NCBI RefSeq assembly: GCF_001971725.1
Contig: NZ_CP019388.1
Coordinates: forward strand, 186,001 to 250,000
Origin: Winogradskyella sp. J14-2
Lineage (GTDB): Bacteria; Bacteroidota; Bacteroidia; Flavobacteriales; Flavobacteriaceae
Length of the DNA: 64,000 nt
Reading direction: 5' to 3'
Shown: positions 46,148 to 53,867 of the stretch, piece by piece
Layout of the letters: each line of letters begins with the position of its first letter
Position numbering within the stretch: position 1 is the first letter of the stretch
The notes under the pieces: model-generated
What the model saw: the letters and a program-made list of their open reading frames with translations, nothing else
Databases searched by the model: none
What the model was told of the DNA's origin: nothing
Program-made: the position numbers and the translations under genes

Positions 46148-47053
46148 ATGGTTAAGAAAATATTTATGTTAGGAGCATTTGCTATGCTCTTTATGGCAGT
46201 AAACTGTGATAATGAGCCTTATGAAGGTGAAATTATCGTTGAAGACACCTCTTGTATAGAAGCTATTGAAACTACAGAAATAGCTGCTCAGAATTTCTTA
46301 AATGGAACACAAGAAGATTTTAGTGACCTGTGCCTTATTTATAAAGAAGCTTTATTAGATCAGATTGAAGCTTGTGGAGATGAAGACGGTAGCTTACAAT
46401 TACTTGCAGATGACTTGGGTACTTGTACAGAAGAAATCGATGTTTGCGAAGAAGCAATTGAAGCTTCTGAGTTGGCTCGTATTATATATGAAAGTGCTGC
46501 AGACGAAACCGCTGAAGTTCTTTGCAATGCTTACAAAGACGCACTTTTTTATCAAATAGAAGTTTGTGGAGATGATGGTACCTTACTGGCTGTTATAGAA
46601 GATCTCGGTAATTGTGAAATAGAAATGGTAGATGTTGTAGGTACTTGGAAACTAGTATCTTGGAATACCGATGAACTGAGAGACCTTAATAATGATGGCA
46701 TAGTAACAAACAACTACCTTGATGATATAGATTGTTATGATAATGAGACCATAGAATTTAATCCTGACGGCACAGGAACTATGTTTTTGAGATCTACAGC
46801 AGAGTTTACATTTACACCAACCGCAGACGGTGAAGACTATTTTACAGAATGCACCAGCATTATGGAGGATAAAACTTTTACATGGACTGAAACTATTAAC
46901 AGTGTAACCATGTTATATACAGATGGTACCAGTCTAAGTCTCTTTAAGAATGGGAATCTTTATACCGCAATTAATGATGCATTTTATGCTCAGAGTACAG
47001 TAGACAATTCTGTAATTACAGAACGCATAACCTTTGTTTATAATAAGCTTTAG
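46148..47053 (+). CDS. Lipoprotein with duplicated Cys module and lipocalin-like domain
   Basis: The 301-residue protein starts with a signal peptide and lipobox (MLFMAVNCDNEP). Residues about 30-155 hold two copies of a module: CIEAIETTE...DLCLIYKEALLDQIEACGDEDGSLQLL and CEEAIEASE...VLCNAYKDALFYQIEVCGDDGTLLAVI. Each ends in a DLGxC-like segment, so cysteine spacing is conserved in both. A C-terminal part (VVGTWKLVSWNTDEL ... CYDNETIEFNPDGTGTMFLR) looks like the lipocalin-like domain of flavobacterial lipoproteins. The role is unknown. Confidence 0.78.
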   Translation: MVKKIFMLGAFAMLFMAVNCDNEPYEGEIIVEDTSCIEAIETTEIAAQNFLNGTQEDFSDLCLIYKEALLDQIEACGDEDGSLQLLADDLGTCTEEIDVCEEAIEASELARIIYESAADETAEVLCNAYKDALFYQIEVCGDDGTLLAVIEDLGNCEIEMVDVVGTWKLVSWNTDELRDLNNDGIVTNNYLDDIDCYDNETIEFNPDGTGTMFLRSTAEFTFTPTADGEDYFTECTSIMEDKTFTWTETINSVTMLYTDGTSLSLFKNGNLYTAINDAFYAQSTVDNSVITERITFVYNKL

Positions 47054-47131
47054 GTTTTTTTACTATAACTTGGCATTTAATATAAATACTTCATAAATAT
47101 TCTTATATTGCCAGTAACTAAACACTCAATA

Positions 47132-47683
47132 ATGAAAAAGCTATTAATACTTTCAATCCTATCTTTAACTGTATTTTCATCATGTAGTAGTAAAGTAGAC
47201 CTTGCTATTGATAATCCAACAGATGCCTCTGTAGAAATCGTAGTAGATACTTTACGAGTTTTGGTTCCGCCAAAAGACGTTGTTTGGGTAGAAATGGGAC
47301 CAGGAGAACACCAGTTAACCTTAGAGAATGATAGTATTATAAAATATAATTTTACCGAATCTGTATACATGATTAACCCTTCGTTATCTGAGTACTTAGT
47401 AGCAGACGAATATTATGGACCACCAGCTTTTCAAAATTCTTATTCATCTACATTACCAAGTAAAGAAGTTACGTTTTTGGGCATGACGATTGAAGGAAAT
47501 TACGATGTCTTTGCTGATGTTATTAATAAAGTGACTTGGGATTACGGTCCACGAGAAACGTTACCAGAAATGGTAGAGGTAGATGCCGATGAATCTTATA
47601 CAACGCTTGTTAAAGTTTATGATTCTTATGAATTTATAAACATGATGCAAAATGCATATGACTCTTATTCTGAAGAAGAATAA
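47132..47683 (+). CDS. Hypothetical lipoprotein upstream of speD
   Basis: The start at 47132 (MKKLLILSILSLTVFSSCSS) gives a standard lipoprotein signal peptide; the open frame extends 8 codons further upstream from a TTG but this adds nothing. The rest of the 183-residue protein is acidic and beta-rich (LAIDNPTDASVEIVVDTLRVLVPPKDVVWVEMGPG), with a hydrophilic C-terminus rich in Tyr, Ser and Glu. I do not recognise the family. It ends 12 bases before speD and is probably in the same transcript, so it may belong to the polyamine cassette. Confidence 0.65.
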   Translation: MKKLLILSILSLTVFSSCSSKVDLAIDNPTDASVEIVVDTLRVLVPPKDVVWVEMGPGEHQLTLENDSIIKYNFTESVYMINPSLSEYLVADEYYGPPAFQNSYSSTLPSKEVTFLGMTIEGNYDVFADVINKVTWDYGPRETLPEMVEVDADESYTTLVKVYDSYEFINMMQNAYDSYSEEE

Positions 47684-47695
47684 ACCACACTAAGT

Positions 47696-48070
47696 TTGAA
47701 AACTTCTCTCGGTACTCATATCACTTGGGATGTGTATAACTGTAATGCAGATACACTATCGTTTATACCTACGGTAAAAACGGTATTAAATGCTATAGTT
47801 GAAGAATTACAGCTTACCAAGGTTAATGAATCCTACAAACAGTTTGAGCCTATTGGTGTTACTGGTTTTATTCTTTTAGAAGAAAGCCATGTAAGTATTC
47901 ATTCCTGGCCAGAGCATCAGTTTGCAGCAGTAGATATTTTTTCTTGTAGACCTTTTAATGCTAAAAAGATTCAGCAATTATTAATGAAGTCTTTTAGTTC
48001 GGATAAAGTTGTTATAAAACAGATTGTAAGGGGAGAGGGTATCTCTATTATTTCACCAGATCTTATATAA
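47696..48070 (+). CDS. speD: S-adenosylmethionine decarboxylase proenzyme
   Basis: SpeD makes decarboxylated AdoMet, the aminopropyl donor for spermidine synthesis. The 124-residue small bacterial/archaeal type has GTHITWDVYNCNAD at the start and LLEESHVSIHSWPEH, where Ser64 is the self-cleavage and pyruvoyl site. AAVDIFSC with a conserved Cys follows, and the VIKQIVRGE end is typical. The best start is TTG at 47696, giving MKTSLGTHITW; no ATG is suited. Its last 8 bases overlap the convergent ATP-grasp gene. Confidence 0.94.
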   Translation: MKTSLGTHITWDVYNCNADTLSFIPTVKTVLNAIVEELQLTKVNESYKQFEPIGVTGFILLEESHVSIHSWPEHQFAAVDIFSCRPFNAKKIQQLLMKSFSSDKVVIKQIVRGEGISIISPDLI

Positions 48071-49244
48071 TAAAGTGAGACATAAACTCACAATCATCAG
48101 TTATAATCTTAGATTCTTGTGTTCTTAAGTTTATGGCAGACGCTCTCGATGTATAGAACATTCCTATTTGATAAAAGTAATCTTCTTCATCCTTGTTTAA
48201 TGGATAAAACTTTTGAAACACCATATACTGATGCCCAAAATCACCTTTAGATCTAGCTTCAGAATTACCCATAGCTTCAATAGAAATATTTTCACCCAGT
48301 CGACCATAAACTGGCTTTTGTACATAATTGTATAAGCTTGGTTCTTTATTTAAATACGTTTCAGCCAAAATGTTATTTGGAAAGTTTTGTGTGATATAGG
48401 CCAAAAACTTTTTATTCTGCCAAATAGCCGTGTATGGTGGATTTAAAACTACAACTTTATCGTTTAAGATTAAATCTGAAAGGATGTGTGCCAATTCAGG
48501 TTCATCAATAAACATCCAATCCCAGGGAATCATTTTAAAAAGCACATCTACATCTTCATATTCATCACCAATTTGATGAAACACACCTTCATCAGAAAAA
48601 ATAACATGTTCTAAGTCCGAATAAAACGGTTTATAGCCTGCTTCGTAAGCTATATCTATAATGCAGTTAACGTTTTCTTTGTCTTCAATATACCCAAATG
48701 AAGTACCAAGAAATATAGGGTTGTCTTTACCAAAATAAGATTTTAGGTTAGACAAAGCATCCTTTATATCAAACTTTAAAGTATTAAAACTTTGCGGATT
48801 GCCTTTTAGTTGTTCTAATTGAAGAGGTTGCCACAATAACGTTTCAGGTAAGGTGCTGCATGTGTCTGCATTAAACTCAATAATGCGACCATAATCAGAT
48901 TTTAAACCTCCATTAATATCAAAACGACCATAGAGAAAAGGATGTTTATTTTTGTTCTTCCAGCTATGTTCAATACATTTTTGAAACGATAACGGAATGC
49001 CAAGCTCACCTAATTTATGTTCGGCTATAATTTTGTCTGTAGCGCGTTGAAATACATAAAACGCTTCGTCAGAAATACGACGTAGTTGCTCTACCTCAGA
49101 ACGGTAAATACCCAGTAATTCTTCAGAAAAATAATCTTCTTCTAAATACCAATGTAAGCGATGTGGAACGTGTTTCTTTTTAAGACGTTTTATCTCTTTA
49201 AAACGACTATCCTCCAAACGATCTAAACGACTTTCCGCTGCCAT
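48063..49244 (-). CDS. Glutathionylspermidine synthase-like ATP-grasp ligase
   Basis: This is a YgiC/YjfC-type ATP-grasp amidoligase (GSP_synth family). Visible motifs include YGRFDINGGLKSDYGRIIEFNADTCSTLPET (the EYNADTPTSLLE-like loop), LFKMIPWDWMFIDEP, VVVLNPPYTAIWQNKKFLAY and VQKPVYGRLGENISI (the KPLxGREGxN-like ATP loop). The E. coli glutathionylspermidine synthase links spermidine to the Gly carboxylate of glutathione; this protein lacks the amidase half. The start is uncertain: the frame runs from 49271, overlapping the upstream lipoprotein gene by 65 bases; I prefer ATG 49244, with a 38-base overlap. It is directly downstream of a Gly-Gly-ended lipoprotein. Confidence 0.9.
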   Translation of the reverse strand: MAAESRLDRLEDSRFKEIKRLKKKHVPHRLHWYLEEDYFSEELLGIYRSEVEQLRRISDEAFYVFQRATDKIIAEHKLGELGIPLSFQKCIEHSWKNKNKHPFLYGRFDINGGLKSDYGRIIEFNADTCSTLPETLLWQPLQLEQLKGNPQSFNTLKFDIKDALSNLKSYFGKDNPIFLGTSFGYIEDKENVNCIIDIAYEAGYKPFYSDLEHVIFSDEGVFHQIGDEYEDVDVLFKMIPWDWMFIDEPELAHILSDLILNDKVVVLNPPYTAIWQNKKFLAYITQNFPNNILAETYLNKEPSLYNYVQKPVYGRLGENISIEAMGNSEARSKGDFGHQYMVFQKFYPLNKDEEDYFYQIGMFYTSRASAINLRTQESKIITDDCEFMSHFII

Positions 49245-49767
49245 ATCCTCTAGATGATTTTCCTGGTACACTTACTCTTCGAGATGTTGCAGAGCTTCTT
49301 AAATCGTTTTTTAATCCTGTAGATTTATTATAAGCAGAAGCATTTTTGTAGTTACTTTGGTTTGGTGTAACATTACGTAAACTTCTGTTAAAAAAAGAAG
49401 CTGCTAACGAGTAGTATAGGATGCTTCTTAAACCCGAATGACGACTGTAAGATGACTCGTCATTTTTCATTTTTCTTAAAGATAATGTATCTGTTGTTCC
49501 TTCTAATGTGTGTACAATAGCAATAGATTTATCTTTATCGTCAATTAAACGCTCATCGATGATTTTATAATCATTTCCTGGTTCTACTTCTTCAACCTCA
49601 GTGATAACACCTTGAGTAGTTTCGTAAACCGTTTCTTGCTGTGCATCTTTAATGCGTGGACTAGGATCGTTATCGCCACAACTTTGAAATGTTAATGCAG
49701 CCGCTACAGCAGCCATTAACGTTATTTTTTTAGTTAAAGCAAGACCAGTTATAATTTTTTTATTCAT
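49207..49767 (-). CDS. Small lipoprotein with C-terminal Gly-Gly (YgiB-like role)
   Basis: From ATG 49767 the 186-residue protein has a signal peptide with lipobox (AALTFQSCGDND, Cys about residue 30), a soluble part with a VYETTQGVITEVEEVEPGNDY strand pair, a hydrophobic SGLRSILYYSLAASFFNRS stretch, and a flexible Ser/Arg/Gly-rich tail ending ...RGYGSGKSFRSFGG. I do not find a family with certainty. E. coli YgiB, encoded beside the YgiC ligase, also has a Ser/Arg/Gly tail ending in Met-Gly-Gly by my recollection. Its stop overlaps the ATP-grasp start, so the two are co-translated. An upstream in-frame start at 49800 is less likely. Confidence 0.72.
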   Translation of the reverse strand: MNKKIITGLALTKKITLMAAVAAALTFQSCGDNDPSPRIKDAQQETVYETTQGVITEVEEVEPGNDYKIIDERLIDDKDKSIAIVHTLEGTTDTLSLRKMKNDESSYSRHSGLRSILYYSLAASFFNRSLRNVTPNQSNYKNASAYNKSTGLKNDLRSSATSRRVSVPGKSSRGYGSGKSFRSFGG

Positions 49768-49806
49768 CTTTGACAGGTTAATTTCCTCAAACATAATCAA
49801 TTTTTA

Positions 49807-51333
49807 ATGAATAAAAAAGCACTAATTCCATTTGCTGTATTTATTGCAGGTTTATGTTCAATCATCTACGAATTGCTAATAAGCACAACTGCAACTTATT
49901 TTTTAGGAGATGGTGTAAGACAGTTTTCCATAATTATTGGTGTGTATCTGTTTTCTATGGGAATAGGCGCCTTTTTATCCAAATTTTTTAAGGACAAACC
50001 ACTTACATTTTTTATCAATGTAGAGTATCTGCTCGGTTTTATTGGTGGTGTTTCTGTGCCACTGCTTTATATGCTGTTTGTGTATGTGTCGCCAATGATA
50101 TTACAAATAAGTTGTTTGGCTATCATATTTGTAATTGGCTTACTTACAGGTATGGAAGTGCCTTTATTGACTTTTGCCTTAGAGGAGAGCAATATTAAAA
50201 ATAACTTGTCTAACGTGTTGTCGTTAGATTATATAGGTGGACTTATTGCGACCTTGATTTTTCCATTTATCATACTTCCATTTGTTGGCTTGTACTATTC
50301 GTCGCTAATCTTTGGAATTGTAAATATTGTCTTAGGTATTCTTTTGAATTACACTTTGCTCAAAGACAAAAAACGAAACAGCATTTTTGGCTTTTTGGCC
50401 GTTATTGCTTTAGTTGTTTTAGTGTTGCTTGGCGGTAAACTTTTAAAGGTTTGGGATCAGAAAATATACAAGCGTCCTATTGTATTGAATGAGCAAACGC
50501 CGTATCAAAAAATTGTAATGACCAAAACACAAGGAGATGTTCGTTTGTATCTTAATAGAGTGATACAGTTTTCATCTTCAGATGAGCATCGTTACCATGA
50601 GTCTTTGGTACATATTCCTTTAGCAATGCATTACAATCCAAAGCGTGTTTTAATTCTTGGAGGTGGCGAAAATTTAGCAAGTAGAGAAGTGCTAAAACAT
50701 AGCTCTATTCAGCGTGTTGATGTTGTAGATATTGATAGTACCATGTTTTATCTGGCTAAAGAGAACAAATATCTAAAGGATATTAACGCTGATGCTGCCA
50801 AAAATGAAAAAGTAAATCTTATACCAGAAGATGCGTTTACGTACCTTTTTAATAATACTGAAAAGTACGACGTAATTATTGCAGATTTGCCAGACCCAAC
50901 CAACCAGGCATTGGCAAGATTGTACAGCAAGCAGTTTTTTTTAATGGCGAAGCGAAATCTTAAAAAGGACGGTGTTTTTGTAACACAATCTGGTGAAATT
51001 TATTTCTCAAACAAAGTCTTTAGTTGTATCAACAATACCTTGGCATCAGTTTTTGAAGACGTACAACCTTATCACACGTATATACCATCGTTTGGAGATT
51101 GGGGATTTATTATTGCAAGGCATGATGGTAACAACAGTAAAGTGGATACTAAAGCTTTGCCAGAAGATTTAAAATATCTCAACCAAAACCAAATAGAGCA
51201 AGCCTTTATTTTCCCTAAGGATATTACCATTGCCGACACTAAACAGAATACTTTAGACAATCCAATTATCCTTAACTATTTCTTAGACGAATGGGAAAAA
51301 TGGAAAGTAGATTTTGAAGCTGGAACGAAGTAA
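49807..51333 (+). CDS. Membrane-embedded spermidine synthase-like protein
   Basis: A 508-residue protein with about seven membrane helices (residues about 5-205) followed by a cytoplasmic aminopropyltransferase domain. The domain contains YQKIVMTKTQGDVRLYLNRVIQFSSSDEHRYHESLVHIP, the nucleotide-binding VLILGGGENLASREVLKH, VDVVDIDSTMF, LIPEDAFTYL and the substrate site VIIADLPDPTNQALARLYSKQFF. Such membrane SpeE proteins are proposed to add aminopropyl groups from decarboxylated AdoMet, here supplied by SpeD. The Gly-rich loop is GGGEN instead of GGGDG. It is divergent from the lipoprotein gene, with a short gap. Confidence 0.88.
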   Translation: MNKKALIPFAVFIAGLCSIIYELLISTTATYFLGDGVRQFSIIIGVYLFSMGIGAFLSKFFKDKPLTFFINVEYLLGFIGGVSVPLLYMLFVYVSPMILQISCLAIIFVIGLLTGMEVPLLTFALEESNIKNNLSNVLSLDYIGGLIATLIFPFIILPFVGLYYSSLIFGIVNIVLGILLNYTLLKDKKRNSIFGFLAVIALVVLVLLGGKLLKVWDQKIYKRPIVLNEQTPYQKIVMTKTQGDVRLYLNRVIQFSSSDEHRYHESLVHIPLAMHYNPKRVLILGGGENLASREVLKHSSIQRVDVVDIDSTMFYLAKENKYLKDINADAAKNEKVNLIPEDAFTYLFNNTEKYDVIIADLPDPTNQALARLYSKQFFLMAKRNLKKDGVFVTQSGEIYFSNKVFSCINNTLASVFEDVQPYHTYIPSFGDWGFIIARHDGNNSKVDTKALPEDLKYLNQNQIEQAFIFPKDITIADTKQNTLDNPIILNYFLDEWEKWKVDFEAGTK

Positions 51334-51345
51334 TTTATTTAGATT

Positions 51346-51834
51346 ATGAAAAGCCTAATATCTATATTCTTATTGATTTTAATTAGTAGCCTTTTTAATA
51401 ATGAAAGAATTTCAGAGTATGAAAAAGCATTAAATGTTATTCTTGATTCAGAAGAGTACACGTCTATAACTAAAAATAAAAAACAATTTCATGTGTCTAG
51501 TGAGGTTGTGGTTTTTGAGAAAATGGGAAAGTTCTTTATAGAAGAGTTACAGAATAATAGTATATACTTATCTGCTGAGAACATAATACTTGGCGAAAAG
51601 AAAGAGAATTTTAACAATGAAGGTTTGGAAAAATTGAATTGTAAAAAGAGAGGTAAAGTACAAGCTTATTTTTCAGAAATCAAAAATGATGTGTTTTTTG
51701 CAGAAATTGTCGAGTCAAAGAAAAAGAGCTCTTATGAAAAAAAGATTGGGTTTGGTACAACTTCCATATTTATGTTTAAAATTTCAAATAATGAACTGGA
51801 GTTAATTTCCGTCAAAAAACTAATATATGGATGA
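51346..51834 (+). CDS. Hypothetical exported protein
   Basis: A 162-residue protein with an N-terminal hydrophobic segment (SLISIFLLILISSLF) that is a signal peptide or anchor, followed by Lys- and Glu-rich sequence with no motif I recognise. It lies 12 bases after the spermidine-synthase-like gene and ends before a terminator, so it is probably in the same transcript. Its composition is strongly A/T-biased, as expected of a small flavobacterial exported protein. Confidence 0.6.
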   Translation: MKSLISIFLLILISSLFNNERISEYEKALNVILDSEEYTSITKNKKQFHVSSEVVVFEKMGKFFIEELQNNSIYLSAENIILGEKKENFNNEGLEKLNCKKRGKVQAYFSEIKNDVFFAEIVESKKKSSYEKKIGFGTTSIFMFKISNNELELISVKKLIYG

Positions 51835-51842
51835 TGGAAACT

Positions 51843-51873
51843 AAAAAAGGACAAGCCAACACTTGTCCTTTCT
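51843..51873 (+). terminator. Terminator at the end of the polyamine cassette
   Basis: AAAGGACAAG-CCAACA-CTTGTCCTTT is a 10-bp perfect stem flanked by A and T runs. Confidence 0.88.
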
Positions 51874-51898
51874 CCTTTTTTGGTTGATTGATTGAGCA

Positions 51899-52624
51899 CT
51901 AGTTGCTAACGCTACCAGAGCCTGTCACTTTAGTGTCTTTGTTGGTTGGATTACCTGAATATTTTACATCACCAGAGCCTGTAATTCTTACTTTAAGCTC
52001 ACCATTACAAACCACATTAGATCCACCAGAACCAGTGATTTTTGCAGTGACATTAGTGCTGTCTAGGTCGCTACCATCAAAATCGCCAGAGCCTGTTACT
52101 TTTGTCGTCAAATCTTTTGTTGAGCCACTTAATTCTATATCACCAGATCCCGAAATACTACTTTCAACAGAGTTAGAGCTAATCTTTAAACTGATGTCGC
52201 CAGAGCCTGCTAAGGACACATCAAAATCGTTAGCTTTAATTGTGCCTGAATTTTCAATATCACCTGAGCCAGCCAAGGAGACAGAATTGATAGATTCGTA
52301 AGGTACGGTAACTACAATAGTTTTTGTAGGTTTCAGATTAATACCATTTTCAACTTTTACAACAAGTTTACTACCTTTTACCTCAGTAATGATGTATTGC
52401 ATTAAATTGGCATCACCTTCAATAGTAATAGTTCCCTCATTACCTTGGACTAATTTAAAATCCATTGGTCCTGCAGCCTCAAGACCATCATAATCACCTG
52501 TAGATCTGTTTTCTGTAGTAATGTTTCCGTTGCCTTTTTCTTTTTTCCATTTTCCCCATTGTGCACAAGATGTTGTAACACTAAAAAGGAATGCGACTAA
52601 TGTAATTGATTTTAATAATTTCAT
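51899..52624 (-). CDS. Head-GIN domain (DUF2807) secreted protein
   Basis: The 241-residue protein has a signal peptide ending at SCAQ (lipobox-like LFSVTTSCAQ) and a beta-helix-type body of the DUF2807 family. The second half holds about seven repeats with the GSGD core (VSLAGSGDIENSG, VSLAGSGDISLKI, SSISGSGDIELSG, TKVTGSGDFDGSD and others). DUF2807 occurs in putative adhesins and surface proteins. It is on the same strand as the sigma/anti-sigma unit upstream but separated by 154 bases containing a hairpin repeat. Confidence 0.88.
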   Translation of the reverse strand: MKLLKSITLVAFLFSVTTSCAQWGKWKKEKGNGNITTENRSTGDYDGLEAAGPMDFKLVQGNEGTITIEGDANLMQYIITEVKGSKLVVKVENGINLKPTKTIVVTVPYESINSVSLAGSGDIENSGTIKANDFDVSLAGSGDISLKISSNSVESSISGSGDIELSGSTKDLTTKVTGSGDFDGSDLDSTNVTAKITGSGGSNVVCNGELKVRITGSGDVKYSGNPTNKDTKVTGSGSVSN

Positions 52625-52695
52625 GTTTTTGAATTGTTTGGTTACTGTTCGTTTTTTGATTTTTATATCAGTTCGAGCGATTTCGAGAATCGGAA

Positions 52696-52733
52696 TTGTA
52701 TCGAGAACACTTTTATTTGTCTTCTCGATACAA
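52696..52733. repeat. Perfect inverted repeat in the DUF2807 upstream gap
   Basis: TTGTATCGAGAA (52696-52707) and TTCTCGATACAA (52722-52733) are exact inverted copies separated by 14 bases. Nearby TTCGAGCGATTTCGAGAATC is related sequence, so this is likely a dispersed intergenic element. Confidence 0.75.
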
Positions 52734-52778
52734 ATTCATTAAATAAAATCCTCTGAATTCATTCGAAGTGACGATAAA

Positions 52779-53867
52779 TTATTGTTGTTTAAAGCTAACG
52801 CTTCCGTATTCCGATTTTATTTTCACATAGTTGCCAGACCCTTTTGTGCCATGGTAACCATTGTACTTTTTCTCGAAAGAATCGACTTCTTTATTTGTAA
52901 AATTAAAGGCATCAGAATCTCTTAATGAAGCATATTCTAAATCGATATTAAAATCAAAGCTGTAATTACTATCATAACCAATAGTAATGCCCATAAACTC
53001 AGAATCGATTTCTACATTATTTGCTTTTGAGGCGATGCGATCTATCTTTAAAGATCCATAATCGGCTTTTAAGTTAATACTTTTATATATGTTAACTATA
53101 CGTAAGGTAAGATAATCAGCGTTTCCTTCAACATTATTTATGTTATCTATTCTTAACGAACCGTAGTCGCAGTTGAATTCTACATCTTCCGAATTTTCGA
53201 TTATAGAATTTGTATACCCAGTGTTTAAGTAAAGGGATTTTGTCTTGGCTATGGTAAAGTCGCTATAATCTGCATATAATTTACCACTTTTAATAAATTC
53301 AAAATAACAACCTTTACTGTAATCAAAATTAACGTAGTTGTCATCTGCCATAAGTTCTTTGGTGGTTATTTTCCCATAGCTACAGTGAATTTTGGCTTTG
53401 CCTTTTAGTCTATCTAAATTTATGGTGCCATAATTATTATCTAAATCTACGTTATTGGTTATTGGCATTTTTACACGGTAGTGCACTTCGATCTTTAATT
53501 TTTTGTTGTTATTCCAACTCCACCAATTTTTGTCTTTATTTTCAAAATTTGTTTTGGCCGTTACTAAATCTTTAGTGTTATTAAAACTAACTGAAATTTC
53601 ATTAAGTCGTTCTTCAACTTTGTCGGCATTATTGCCAGTCACTTCAATAGTAATATCAAACTCAATGCGATTCTGGTCCCAAGTTACAATGTCTAAGTTG
53701 CCATAGCTATTATCTATTTTTAATGTAGCATCAGCAGATACATCAAATGACTTTTTTATGTTGCGTTCTTTCGTCGTTTTTGCAATTTCAGCGTTTGTGT
53801 TTGCCGACGCTAAAAATGGCATTAGCAATAGAAGCATTGCTATTCTAAAATGTATTTTTTGGTTCAT
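52779..53867 (-). CDS. Secreted DUF4097-like beta-repeat protein
   Basis: From ATG 53867 the 362-residue protein has a signal peptide (AMLLLLMPFLASANT) and a beta-helix-like body. Its repeating strands resemble those of DUF4097 adhesin-like proteins: DNSYGNLDIVTWDQNRIEFD, NYGTINLDRLKG, DYGSLRIDNINN and ADYGSLKIDRI occur at about 20-residue spacing. Its start overlaps the anti-sigma gene by 23 bases. An extra-cytoplasmic stress or envelope role is likely but not shown. Confidence 0.78.
   Translation of the reverse strand: MNQKIHFRIAMLLLLMPFLASANTNAEIAKTTKERNIKKSFDVSADATLKIDNSYGNLDIVTWDQNRIEFDITIEVTGNNADKVEERLNEISVSFNNTKDLVTAKTNFENKDKNWWSWNNNKKLKIEVHYRVKMPITNNVDLDNNYGTINLDRLKGKAKIHCSYGKITTKELMADDNYVNFDYSKGCYFEFIKSGKLYADYSDFTIAKTKSLYLNTGYTNSIIENSEDVEFNCDYGSLRIDNINNVEGNADYLTLRIVNIYKSINLKADYGSLKIDRIASKANNVEIDSEFMGITIGYDSNYSFDFNIDLEYASLRDSDAFNFTNKEVDSFEKKYNGYHGTKGSGNYVKIKSEYGSVSFKQQ

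Noticed and set aside
49768-49806. Divergent promoter between the Gly-Gly lipoprotein and the spermidine synthase-like gene
   Set aside because: No TAnnTTTG box at a sensible spacing was found on either strand in this very short gap.
51903-52301. 132-residue frame with many Pro-Glu-Pro repeats
   Set aside because: The repeats are the reverse complement of the GSGD repeats in the DUF2807 gene, so the frame is an artefact of that repetition.
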